15,716 bases of DNA from CAYVJW01 sp964451885 (GTDB lineage Bacteria; Patescibacteriota; Gracilibacteria; UBA4473): the NCBI GenBank assembly GCA_964451885.1, contig CAYVJW010000031.1:1-15716 (forward strand), given 5' to 3'. Below the pieces are notes generated by a model. The model saw only the letters and a program-made list of their open reading frames with translations, ran no database searches and had not been told where the DNA came from. Positions 1-6,635 of the stretch are shown piece by piece. A program made the position numbers and the translations under genes. Within the stretch, counting starts at the first letter, position 1; each line of letters begins with the position of its first letter.

Positions 1-26
1 TTTTTTTTATCCTCTTATTTATAACA

Positions 27-227
27 TCAGCGCTGTAAAAAAGGAATTACCCCAAGACTGAATCTTTCTTCACTGTCATTTTCATATATAATCGTAGAAT
101 AGTAAGGGAACTCTTCTACTCCTATGTACTTCATATCCTTTCCTCCCAATGATACGTAAGTTGTTGGATCAGCTTCTTGAAAAGCTTTTCTTGATATTTT
201 CAGTTCTTTTCTAGAAGGTTTTAACAT
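27..227 (-). CDS. Small hypothetical protein, 66 aa
   Basis: I do not recognise this protein. It begins with a basic stretch (MLKPSRKELKISRK) followed by a mixed polar sequence with several aromatic residues (YVSLGG, FPYYSTIIY) and ends in FLQR. It has no membrane segment, no signal peptide and no cysteines, so it is probably a small cytoplasmic protein. It starts with ATG, and a plausible promoter lies only a few bases upstream, which would give an almost leaderless message. It diverges from the small cysteine-rich gene that starts near 274-313. It is called a gene on its ATG start, the promoter, and the absence of any competing frame. Confidence 0.45.
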   Translation of the reverse strand: MLKPSRKELKISRKAFQEADPTTYVSLGGKDMKYIGVEEFPYYSTIIYENDSEERFSLGVIPFLQR

Positions 228-236
228 TGTTTATGA

Positions 237-265
237 CATTTATCACAAAAGATAGTTTCTATCAA
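237..265 (-). promoter_or_regulatory. Promoter of the 66-aa gene
   Basis: On the minus strand TTGATA (265-260) is followed after 17 bases by TAAATG (242-237), with a TG one base before the -10 (an extended -10). Transcription would start near 230, only about 3 bases before the ATG at 227. The -10 match itself is modest. Confidence 0.35.
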
Positions 266-273
266 GTTTCATA

Positions 274-531
274 TTGACAAATAATCAAATGTGTGATGTT
301 TATTATGCACCAATGGAAAAAAATAGGAACTTAGAAGTGCATCGTGAAAATCGAGTTGGCAAAACTTTAGTGGGAAACTGCGACAGTTGTGCACACTACT
401 TATGCATGTACAACACTACCGTGGAGGAGATATTGACCCAAGTTGATGAAGGCGGCCTGGGTGCTGTCGAATGCTACAGCTGTGATGATCAGGTGGACGA
501 TCCGACTATGGAGAAAGATCAAAGAACATAG
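274..531 (+). CDS. Small cysteine-rich protein, putative zinc ribbon
   Basis: I do not recognise a family. In the 85-residue reading (TTG start at 274), cysteines fall as C36-x2-C39-x4-C44 and C67-x2-C70. Two CxxC knuckles about 28 residues apart suggest a zinc ribbon or a small metal-binding domain. The rest is polar and acidic, with no signal peptide or membrane segment. The start is uncertain. The TTG at 274 is also the first half of a perfect TTGACA hexamer, so that codon may be a -35 element. ATG codons at 289 and 313 are alternatives, and all the cysteine knuckles survive with the 313 start (72 aa). None of the three has a Shine-Dalgarno sequence. The function is open; a small regulator or metal-binding accessory protein would fit the pattern. 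Confidence 0.45.
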   Translation: MTNNQMCDVYYAPMEKNRNLEVHRENRVGKTLVGNCDSCAHYLCMYNTTVEEILTQVDEGGLGAVECYSCDDQVDDPTMEKDQRT

Positions 532-563
532 TCATATCCCAACTAATTATCTCTCTAAAAGAT

Positions 564-593
564 TTGACTTTTTATGCAATTTCATAGTACAAT
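564..593 (+). promoter_or_regulatory. Promoter of a short transcript
   Basis: TTGACT (564-569) and TACAAT (588-593) are separated by 18 bases and each matches the sigma-70 consensus at 5 of 6 positions. Initiation is expected near 600. No credible reading frame follows, and an intrinsic terminator starts about 15-20 bases further on. Confidence 0.5.
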
Positions 594-599
594 CTGGGT

Positions 600-658
600 G
601 TATCACGATTAGGAAAAACCTCCTGTCTGTCCCGTCTTTCAGGAGCTTTTTAATTTTT
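600..658 (+). ncRNA. Candidate small RNA, about 55 nt
   Basis: A near-consensus promoter ending at 593 sits directly upstream of an intrinsic terminator ending near 655. The transcript would be about 55 nt: a short A-rich 5' segment, then the hairpin and a U-tract. Its 3' part is antisense to the last codons of the broken minus-strand gene that ends at 639. No known RNA family was recognised. The call rests only on this promoter-terminator arrangement and could be chance in AT-rich DNA. Confidence 0.3.
614..658. terminator. Bidirectional intrinsic terminator
   Basis: CTCCTG (620-625) pairs with CAGGAG (640-645) around a 14-nt loop. After one C-C mismatch the stem continues as AAAAA (614-618) against TTTTT (647-651), with more T-rich sequence after it. 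On the minus strand the same hairpin is followed by GTTTTT, so it can end transcription from both sides. The TGA stop of the broken minus-strand gene lies inside the hairpin. Confidence 0.6.
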
Positions 659-883
659 CTCCAACAACCGGCTTAAATATCAGTTTGTATTCGGCTCTTT
701 CAAGAAAATCATAAACCTTTTGATTTCCTTTTAAACGATATGTTTTTAGCGCTTCATCATTTTCATTTTCCAAAAATACTTCTAATTTTTCGATTGGGTA
801 TCTTGCCTACTTTGCAACTGTCTTTCAATTAAATTTGATTGTAGTTGGAACGATTCTTTTATAATAACCTCCCGAAAAAGCAA
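639..883 (-). pseudogene. Frameshifted small gene, function unknown
   Basis: Two minus-strand frames look coding and join if one base is restored. The first half reads ...IKESFQLQSNLIERQLQSR and hits a stop after the shift. The second half, entered around 804-807, reads ARYPIEKLEVF..., continues through YDFLERAEYKLIFKPVVG and ends KLKSS at a TGA (641-639). One extra C in the CC pair at 806-807 (G on the coding strand) would join them into a smooth protein of about 80 residues. The start is also irregular. A GGAGG motif (873-869) is followed by ATT ATA rather than ATG. A TTG at 883 is the only standard start in frame, and it lies upstream of that motif. I do not recognise the family. It could be a decayed gene or an assembly or sequencing error. 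Confidence 0.45.
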
Positions 884-893
884 ATCAATTTAG

Positions 894-922
894 TGGCTTT
901 ACGCTCTTATTTATGGTAAAAT
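894..922 (+). promoter_or_regulatory. Extended -10 promoter of the alpha-glucan operon
   Basis: TGG followed by TAAAAT (917-922) forms an extended -10 element. A weak -35 (TGGCTT, 894-899) lies 17 bases upstream. Transcription would start near 929, leaving a leader of about 33 nt before the ATG at 962. The leader is AT-rich and has no Shine-Dalgarno sequence. Confidence 0.45.
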
Positions 923-961
923 AATCGGATTTTCTTTTTTTTCGAAAAATCCTCAAAAACC

Positions 962-2248
962 ATGAAAATTTTAATGCTGGGGTGGGAGTTTCCGCCGGTC
1001 TATTCCGGAGGGCTGGGGGTGGTGAGCAGGAATCTCGCTCAGGAACTGGCCGCAAAGGATATTGAAATACACTTTGCCCTGCCTCATTACATCCGAAAAA
1101 ACATCCCGGAATCGGAAATTCCGGAAGAGCTTTCGTTGGTTGATTTTGATAAAATAAATAAAAAATTAAAAAAAATTGCATTTTACCACATTCCAAGCGG
1201 ACTTTCCTCTCCATATCTCAATGAAGAAAGTTATGAAACGCAAAAGAATTTTTGGGAATCATCAAAAAATAATTCCAGTCGTTCCTCTGCCGATAACATC
1301 AAACATGTTTACGGGCAAAATTTGTTTCAGGAAATAGAAAGATATGCCCATCAGATGGAAGTATTTGCGGAGGGAAAAGATTTTGACATCATCCATGCCC
1401 ACGACTGGATCACCTTTGAGGCTGGAATCCGGCTCAGAAAAAAATTAAACATCCCGCTTGTTTTACACGTTCACGCTACAGAACTTGACCGGACTGGGAA
1501 CAATCCGAATCAGGAAATCTTTAAACGCGAAAAAAAAGGGATGGGGATGGCTGACAGGATTATTTCCGTCAGTCATTACACAAAAAAAATACTTGTAGAG
1601 GAGTACGGCATTCCGACAGATAAAATTAAAACCATTCATAATGCCAACACACTTAAAAAAGTACATCATCGGAAAAACCTTCCGGAATACTTAAAAAAGA
1701 AAGAAAAAGACGAAAAAATAGTGCTTTTCATCGGTCGGGTAACAATCCAAAAAGGTCCGGATTATTTCCTTCGTATTGCCGAACGCGTCTTGGAAAAAAC
1801 AAAAAAAGTAAAATTCTTAATGGTCGGAACAGGGGATATGTTTTCTCGAATTATAAAAGAAATCGCTGCCAAAAGGCTGCAGAAAAATATTTTTTGCCTG
1901 GGGTTTGTGGACGGAAAAGAAAAAGAGAAAATTTATCAAAATGCCGATTTAGCCATCATGCCTTCAATATCAGAACCTTTCGGCCTGACAGCCCTGGAAG
2001 CCGCGGAAAACGGAATTCCCCTTATTTTGAGTTACAACTACGGAGCGACAGAAGTTCTGTTTAACTCTTTAAAATCAGATTTCTGGGATGTCGACCGGAT
2101 GGCTGATTACGTACTGGCGGTACTGAAATATCCGGTTCTCCAAAAAGTACTCTCTACCCGTTCCATTGAGGATATGCAAAATCTTGATTGGGAAACGCAG
2201 GCGGAGAAGGTACAAGAAGTGTATACTGAATTGCTTAATAATAACTAA
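962..2248 (+). CDS. GT4 glycosyltransferase, glycogen synthase-like
   Basis: This is a GT-B glycosyltransferase of 428 residues, probably elongating an alpha-1,4-glucan from a nucleotide-activated glucose in the cytoplasm. The N-terminus MKILMLGWEFPP and the GGLG loop (16-19) are typical of glycogen synthase-like enzymes that bind the donor phosphates there. HAHDW (145-149) is the usual first-domain core. GR and K-G (G258, R259, K264, G265) and the E-x7-E pair (E338...E346, in SEPFGLTALE) are the donor-binding and catalytic signature of retaining GT4/GT5 enzymes. Length and start fit the family; no Shine-Dalgarno sequence is present. It leads an operon with GH57, GH15 and a sugar kinase, and a UDP-glucose synthase gene lies nearby on the other strand, which supports a glucan-synthase role with UDP-glucose as donor. 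A trehalose or other glucosyl transferase is possible but fits the neighbours less well. Confidence 0.85.
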   Translation: MKILMLGWEFPPVYSGGLGVVSRNLAQELAAKDIEIHFALPHYIRKNIPESEIPEELSLVDFDKINKKLKKIAFYHIPSGLSSPYLNEESYETQKNFWESSKNNSSRSSADNIKHVYGQNLFQEIERYAHQMEVFAEGKDFDIIHAHDWITFEAGIRLRKKLNIPLVLHVHATELDRTGNNPNQEIFKREKKGMGMADRIISVSHYTKKILVEEYGIPTDKIKTIHNANTLKKVHHRKNLPEYLKKKEKDEKIVLFIGRVTIQKGPDYFLRIAERVLEKTKKVKFLMVGTGDMFSRIIKEIAAKRLQKNIFCLGFVDGKEKEKIYQNADLAIMPSISEPFGLTALEAAENGIPLILSYNYGATEVLFNSLKSDFWDVDRMADYVLAVLKYPVLQKVLSTRSIEDMQNLDWETQAEKVQEVYTELLNNN

Positions 2249-2278
2249 GCTCTAAGTTCTAATAACTAAGTTCTAACT
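2237..2278. repeat. Micro-repeat spacer between GT4 and GH57 genes
   Basis: The gap consists of two imperfect copies of a roughly 20-base unit beginning TAATAACTAAG, running into the GH57 start codon. The first copy contains the stop codon of the glycosyltransferase, so its final NNN residues come from repeat sequence. Nothing promoter-like is needed here, and the genes are probably co-transcribed. Confidence 0.6.
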
Positions 2279-3640
2279 ATGAAGTCCATCTGTTTCTACT
2301 TCCAGGTTCACCAACCCTTCCGGATTCGAAAATATTCTTTCTTTGAAGATTCGGAAGCGGACGATTATTTTATCGGACCGGAAAACTATGAAAATCAGAA
2401 GGTTTTTGAAAAAGTAGCTAAAAAATGTTATTTGCCAACGACAAATTTGCTATTGGAACTTCTTGAACGCCATCCCGAATTTCGCATTGCGTTTTCACTT
2501 TCGGGAGTTTTCTTGGAGCAGTGTCAGCAGTACGGGGGAATCGGAAGGCAAGTTCTGAATAATTTCAAAGCCTTAGCTCAAACCGGACGGGTGGAATTTC
2601 TTGGGGAAACATATCATCATTCTTTGTCATTTTTATACTCCAAACTGGAGTTTATAAGACAAGTCCAACTGCACAGTGAAAAAATATATGAACTTTTTGG
2701 CGTTATGCCTCAGATATTTCGGAATACCGAATTGATTTACTCAGATGAACTGGCGGAGTTTGTCAGGCAGTTGGGATTTCAGGGGATATTGGCCGAGGGG
2801 TGGGATGCGGTACTTGATAATGGAAATCCGAATGTAGTACGAACGGCGAAGAAATATGAGTTACATCTGGAAGATAAAAAAATCATCCAAAATTCTGCAC
2901 CGAAGGCGACATTCGCGAATGTCGCCTTCTTATCGGAAAAAAAACAAATGCCAGTCCTTTGCAAAAACTACAAACTTTCCGACGATATTGCCTTCCGATT
3001 CGGAAATAAAGGCTGGAAAGAGTTTCCCCTTGTCACGGAGAAATTCGGACACTGGGTAGAAAATACTTCGGGGGACACAATAAACCTCTTCATGGACTTC
3101 GAAACATTCGGTGAACATCAGTGGGAAGATACCGGAATTTTTGAATTTATCAGTCAGCTCCCCACCGAACTTCTAAGGCGAAATATCGGTTTCCGAACTC
3201 CTTCAGAAACCATTAAAACTTTTGCCACGCGCGGTGAATTTTCCTCCCCTCAATATCTCTCCTGGGCGGACGAACAAAGAGACCTATCCGCCTGGTTGGA
3301 AAACGACCTCCAGCGTTCGGCCTTCGAAGAAGTATCTGAAATGGAAAGAACATTGCACTTTTACCAGGATTCAAAAAATCAAAAAATGCGGCAAATTATT
3401 GAAGACTTCCGAAAACTCCAAACTTCAGACCACTTCTATTACATGTGCACAAAATACTGGAATGACGGAGACGTCCACACGTATTTTTCCCCCTACGAAT
3501 CCCCCTATGATGCGTTTATTAATTACATGAATGTGTTAGAACACATGAAGACAAGAATCAAGGAGCAAGTAGCAAGGGGCAAGGAAAATTTGGAAATTGG
3601 ACAATTAACTATCCAGCCATTTAGCCATTCAGCCATTTAA
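2279..3640 (+). CDS. GH57 alpha-amylase / 4-alpha-glucanotransferase
   Basis: This GH57 enzyme of 453 residues should hydrolyse or transfer alpha-1,4-glucan chains. The family's conserved regions appear in order: HQP (11-13), GET-HHS (109-115), FRNTELIYSDE (147-157) with E151 as the expected nucleophile, and FMDFETFGEH (271-280) with D273 as the expected acid/base. KNYKLSDDIAFRF (229-241) is also characteristic of the alpha-amylase-like subgroup. No signal peptide is visible, so it acts in the cytoplasm on stored glucan. Two oddities stand out. Residues 209-217 (KATFANVAF) are encoded by a perfect 28-bp palindrome. The last 25-30 residues come from short tandem repeats that look like captured spacer. 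The exact activity (amylase, glucanotransferase or branching) cannot be read from sequence; the short length argues against a full GH57 branching enzyme. Confidence 0.9.
   Translation: MKSICFYFQVHQPFRIRKYSFFEDSEADDYFIGPENYENQKVFEKVAKKCYLPTTNLLLELLERHPEFRIAFSLSGVFLEQCQQYGGIGRQVLNNFKALAQTGRVEFLGETYHHSLSFLYSKLEFIRQVQLHSEKIYELFGVMPQIFRNTELIYSDELAEFVRQLGFQGILAEGWDAVLDNGNPNVVRTAKKYELHLEDKKIIQNSAPKATFANVAFLSEKKQMPVLCKNYKLSDDIAFRFGNKGWKEFPLVTEKFGHWVENTSGDTINLFMDFETFGEHQWEDTGIFEFISQLPTELLRRNIGFRTPSETIKTFATRGEFSSPQYLSWADEQRDLSAWLENDLQRSAFEEVSEMERTLHFYQDSKNQKMRQIIEDFRKLQTSDHFYYMCTKYWNDGDVHTYFSPYESPYDAFINYMNVLEHMKTRIKEQVARGKENLEIGQLTIQPFSHSAI
2902..2929. repeat. Perfect 28-bp palindrome inside the GH57 gene
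   Basis: The 14-base left arm (GAAGGCGACATTCG) is immediately followed by its exact reverse complement with no loop. A short CCG...CGG pairing lies just outside, beyond a bulge. It is in frame and encodes KATFANVAF (residues 209-217) in a region between conserved blocks where a surface loop is expected. It is locally GC-richer than its surroundings. The form resembles protein-coding palindromic elements such as those described in Rickettsia (RPE), but membership of any repeat family is not shown here. Confidence 0.75.
3564..3638. repeat. Short tandem repeats forming the GH57 tail
   Basis: Three micro-repeat blocks follow one another: 7-base units AGCAAGT/AGCAAGG/GGCAAGG (3564-3584), two copies of AAATTGG-like sequence (about 3587-3600), and three 8-base units AGCCATTT/AGCCATTC/AGCCATTT (3615-3638). 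They encode the last residues of the GH57 protein up to its stop. The pattern looks like intergenic spacer that has been read into the gene. Confidence 0.7.
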
Positions 3641-3644
3641 TTCC

Positions 3645-5636
3645 ATGCCTCAATCCCTTGTTGTTGGAAACGGAAATATGCTCGTCAATTTTGACGATAA
3701 ACTGCAGATGCGGGATTTTTATTATCCGTATGTGGGAGAGGAAAATCATTCTCCTTTGGGGACTATTCACCGGGTCGGGATTTTTGTTGACGGTCGGTTC
3801 TCCTGGCTTTATGAGGAAGGCTGGAACCATAAAATAAAATATCATCCAGATACTTTGATAGGAGACTGCTTTGCCCAAAACGAAGCATTAAAAGTGAAGA
3901 TTTATTTCGAGGATTTCGTGTACACCACTCATGATATTTTAGTGCGAAAAGTAACAATAGAAAATCAAGCTGATCACGAAAGGAAAATTAAAATTTTCTT
4001 TGCGCATGATTTTTATATTTACGGGGAGAAAATCCAAGACACCGCCCAATATGAACCGGAACTTAATGCCTTACTTCATTACCGGAAAAAACGATACTTT
4101 CTGATGAACGGGAAATGGGATAATACCGGAAAGGGGATTGCCCAGTATTCAGTCGGAAAATCAAGTTACGGGCATAGGGAAGGCACCTGGCGTGATGCGG
4201 AGGACGGAGATCTGCAGGGGCATCCAATTGAACAAGGATCGGTAGACTCTGTGGCGGGATTTGAAGAAAATTTTCTTCCGAAGGAAGCAAAAATCCTTTG
4301 GACATGGGTATCGGCTGGTAAAAACTATCATCAGGTATGCAAAAATGATAAACGGATCCAAAAACTAGGGCCTCAAACGGTATATAATCATACTTTTGAT
4401 TATTGGTATGAGTGGACGAATAAAACAAATTATCAATCAAAAGAAAATAATGATTTGAATGATAATGAAATTATTGAGTTGTTTAAGCGGAGTTTGTTGA
4501 TTATCCGGTCTCAGATTGATAACCGGGGGGCGATTATTGCGGCGAATGATTCGGATATTATGAAGTTTAATAAAGACTCTTATTCCTACATGTGGCCTCG
4601 GGACGGAGCTTTTGTAGCTATGGCGCTTGCTAACGCCGGTTATTTGGAAGTAGTGCGGGATTATTTTTTCTTCTGTGAAAAGCTGATAACCGATGGTGGG
4701 TATATGTTGAAAAAATATACCCCGAATGGGACGCTGGGCTCATCCTGGCTTCCTCTCATAAAAAACGGAGAATCTCAGCTTCCTATCCAGGAGGACGAAT
4801 CAGCCCTTACATTGGTAGCCCTGGAAAAATTTTACAGATGTTCAAAATGCATCGAAACAATTCAGGATTTATTTAACCACATGATTCTTCCCATCGGGGA
4901 TTTTTTGATAAAATATACGGATAAGCCCACGGGACTTCCTCTGCCGTCTTATGATTTATGGGAAGAACAAAGGGGTGTTTTTTCCTATACCGCTGCTTGT
5001 GTTTACGCGGGACTGAAATCAGCCGCTTATCTGAGTAAACATACGGGACATTATAAAAGCGAAAAAAAATACTTAGCTGCGGCCAAAAAAGTACAGAAAG
5101 CGATATTGGAATATTTATATTCGAAAAAAGAAAAGCGATTCCTCAAAAGTGTACAAGTGAAGAACGGCAATGTTTATGGTCAGGATGAAACAGTTGACGG
5201 AAGCCTGTCATTGATTTGGGAAATGGGAGTGCTTTCGCCGGATGATCCGAGAATAGTTTCAACAATGCAGGCTATTGAAAAAAATCTTACTGTAAAAACA
5301 GAAGTAGGCGGAATAGCCAGATATTCGGAAGACGATTACCATAAAGACATCAATTTTGATTACTCAAAAGAGGATGTTTCCGGAAACCCATGGATCATTA
5401 CTACCTTATGGTTGGCAAACTGGTATATCGAAACAGCCAAAACCAAAAAAGATCTGGAAAGGGTTGAAAAAATATTAGAATGGATAACGGAAAGAACAAA
5501 TTCAGCCGGCATTTTGCCGGAACAAGTAGATCCTTTTACGGGAGCACCGCTTTCAGTAGCGCCTCTTACTTGGAGTCACTCGACATTTGTTGATACGGTG
5601 TTGAGGTACTGGGAAAAAAGTGAACAATTAAATTGA
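3645..5636 (+). CDS. GH15 glucoamylase (glucan 1,4-alpha-glucosidase)
   Basis: This 663-residue protein should release glucose from the non-reducing ends of alpha-glucans. The N-terminal beta-sandwich domain begins SLVVGNGNMLVNFDDK and contains RDFYYPYVGEENH, as in prokaryotic glucoamylases. The (alpha/alpha)6 catalytic domain starts near residue 275 and shows YMWPRDGAF (315-323), PSYDLWEEQRGVF (434-446, general acid at E440 or E441), NPWIITTLWL (581-590) and LPEQVDP (624-630, general base E626), then LTWSHS (641-646). There is no signal peptide, so it works on intracellular glucan. The gene starts 4 bases after the GH57 stop, so the two are co-transcribed. Its TGA stop overlaps the possible TTG start of the kinase gene. 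Length and motifs are complete. The alternative (isomaltose- or trehalose-cleaving GH15) is less likely beside a GH57 amylase. Confidence 0.93.
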   Translation: MPQSLVVGNGNMLVNFDDKLQMRDFYYPYVGEENHSPLGTIHRVGIFVDGRFSWLYEEGWNHKIKYHPDTLIGDCFAQNEALKVKIYFEDFVYTTHDILVRKVTIENQADHERKIKIFFAHDFYIYGEKIQDTAQYEPELNALLHYRKKRYFLMNGKWDNTGKGIAQYSVGKSSYGHREGTWRDAEDGDLQGHPIEQGSVDSVAGFEENFLPKEAKILWTWVSAGKNYHQVCKNDKRIQKLGPQTVYNHTFDYWYEWTNKTNYQSKENNDLNDNEIIELFKRSLLIIRSQIDNRGAIIAANDSDIMKFNKDSYSYMWPRDGAFVAMALANAGYLEVVRDYFFFCEKLITDGGYMLKKYTPNGTLGSSWLPLIKNGESQLPIQEDESALTLVALEKFYRCSKCIETIQDLFNHMILPIGDFLIKYTDKPTGLPLPSYDLWEEQRGVFSYTAACVYAGLKSAAYLSKHTGHYKSEKKYLAAAKKVQKAILEYLYSKKEKRFLKSVQVKNGNVYGQDETVDGSLSLIWEMGVLSPDDPRIVSTMQAIEKNLTVKTEVGGIARYSEDDYHKDINFDYSKEDVSGNPWIITTLWLANWYIETAKTKKDLERVEKILEWITERTNSAGILPEQVDPFTGAPLSVAPLTWSHSTFVDTVLRYWEKSEQLN

Positions 5637-5656
5637 AAAAATTAAACTTCCAGTTC

Positions 5657-6532
5657 ATGACTTACTCATATATCGGGGTTGATGTCGGCGGAACAAAAAT
5701 ATTCGCTGCTCGCTTTTCCGAGCAGCTTGAGGTATTGGGCAAGACCGAAGTTTCGACACAATCCAATCTCGGCCATAAAAAAGTCCTTGAAAATATAATT
5801 AAAGCCATTGAAAAAGTCCGAGATAAAACCACTGTGTCTATTGGAATCTCCTGGGCGGGGTTTGTCGACTCCGAAACAGGGATTATTAAAAAAGCGCCAA
5901 ATATTAAAGATTTTGAAAATTTCCCGCTTGCCGAATATATAAGCAAAAAAACAGAGCTTCCGGTTTTTCTGGAAAACGATTCCAGGCTTTTTGCTTTGGC
6001 TGAGCAGAAGTTAGATCCTGCCCGTCCGCGGGTGCTGTTGGGAATAATATTGGGGACAGGCGTAGGCAGCGGGATTATTGTGGATGGCAAAATTTTTCGC
6101 GGGGCAACGAATTCCGCCGGAGAAATAGGGCATACTATTCTGGATACTAAAACTGGAAAAGAAGTAGAAGAACTTATTGCTGGCCCGGCACTTCAAAAGC
6201 TTTTTCATGAAAAAATAAGAATTAACGATATAAGGGAGATTGATGAAATACTGTCTCAAAAAAGAGAAGAAATTTACAAAATATTGGAGCCGATTTTAGA
6301 TAAGTTCGCTGTTTGGATTTATAATCTCGTTCTGACTTTTAATCCCTCGAAAATTGTTTTTGGCGGAGGGTTTGGAAGAAATTTTTGGGTTCATTTTGAA
6401 AAAGAAATACAAAAGAAAACTCGCCAGATTATTACCCGAAAAAAATATCCCGTTTCGGTAGAAATCAGTTTTTCCCGTATTGAAAATGCCGGGGCGATTG
6501 GGGCGGCTATTTCGGCGAAGGATAAGAGATAA
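5657..6532 (+). CDS. ROK-family glucokinase lacking the zinc motif
   Basis: A sugar kinase of the ROK family, probably phosphorylating the glucose released by the glucoamylase. From the chosen ATG the protein has 291 residues: GVDVGGTK (7-14, ATP phosphate loop), END (106-108, D108 the catalytic base), LGTGVGSG (132-139) and EIGH (156-159). The zinc motif CxCGxxGCxE that normally follows EIGH is absent and replaced by a short linker (DTKTGKEVEE) before IAGPAL. It therefore belongs to, or resembles, the zinc-less ROK branch. The reading frame stays open upstream to a TTG at 5633 that overlaps the GH15 stop by 4 bases, adding 8 residues. The ATG at 5657 was chosen because MTYSYIGVDVGG starts where the family usually starts. 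Neither start has a Shine-Dalgarno sequence. Glucose is inferred from context; fructose or another hexose cannot be excluded. Confidence 0.85.
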   Translation: MTYSYIGVDVGGTKIFAARFSEQLEVLGKTEVSTQSNLGHKKVLENIIKAIEKVRDKTTVSIGISWAGFVDSETGIIKKAPNIKDFENFPLAEYISKKTELPVFLENDSRLFALAEQKLDPARPRVLLGIILGTGVGSGIIVDGKIFRGATNSAGEIGHTILDTKTGKEVEELIAGPALQKLFHEKIRINDIREIDEILSQKREEIYKILEPILDKFAVWIYNLVLTFNPSKIVFGGGFGRNFWVHFEKEIQKKTRQIITRKKYPVSVEISFSRIENAGAIGAAISAKDKR

Positions 6533-6543
6533 GGAAATAGGAA

Positions 6544-6571
6544 TTGACAAATAGATTAATATTAATAAACA
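6544..6571 (+). promoter_or_regulatory. Possible promoter of the 614-aa gene
   Basis: A perfect TTGACA (6544-6549) lies just after the kinase gene. A weak -10 candidate TAAACA (6566-6571) follows at 16 bases. The remaining leader to the ATG at 6636 is very AT-rich, with no hairpin terminator for the upstream operon. The 614-aa gene may have its own promoter or be read through from the glucan operon. Confidence 0.3.
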
Positions 6572-6635
6572 CTTAAATAGTAAATTGGGTATTTTTTTCG
6601 GCGACCGTTTCATTATTTATTAATATTTTTTTATT

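Noticed and set aside
1..26. Terminator for the 66-aa gene at the window edge
   Set aside because: There is a T-run on the plus strand and a CAGCGCTG palindrome nearby, but no stem-loop with a usable loop followed by Ts on the minus strand.
443..676. Plus-strand ORF of 77 codons
   Set aside because: It overlaps the cysteine-rich gene in another frame and runs through the promoter and terminator at 564-658. Its sequence has no protein-like pattern.
885..1214. Minus-strand ORF of 109 codons
   Set aside because: It is antisense to the start of the glycosyltransferase gene, whose motifs are unmistakable.
2902..2929. Palindrome as an intrinsic terminator inside the GH57 gene
   Set aside because: There is no T-run after it, and downstream genes of the same operon would be cut off. 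An inserted repeat explains it better.
4063..4440. Minus-strand ORF of 125 codons
   Set aside because: It is a shadow of the GH15 glucoamylase gene.
5662..6090. Minus-strand ORF of 142 codons
   Set aside because: It is fully antisense to the ROK kinase coding region and has no recognisable features.
6555..6566. 12-bp palindrome ATTAATATTAAT
   Set aside because: In AT-rich intergenic DNA such a palindrome is expected by chance, and it has no clear relation to the promoter.
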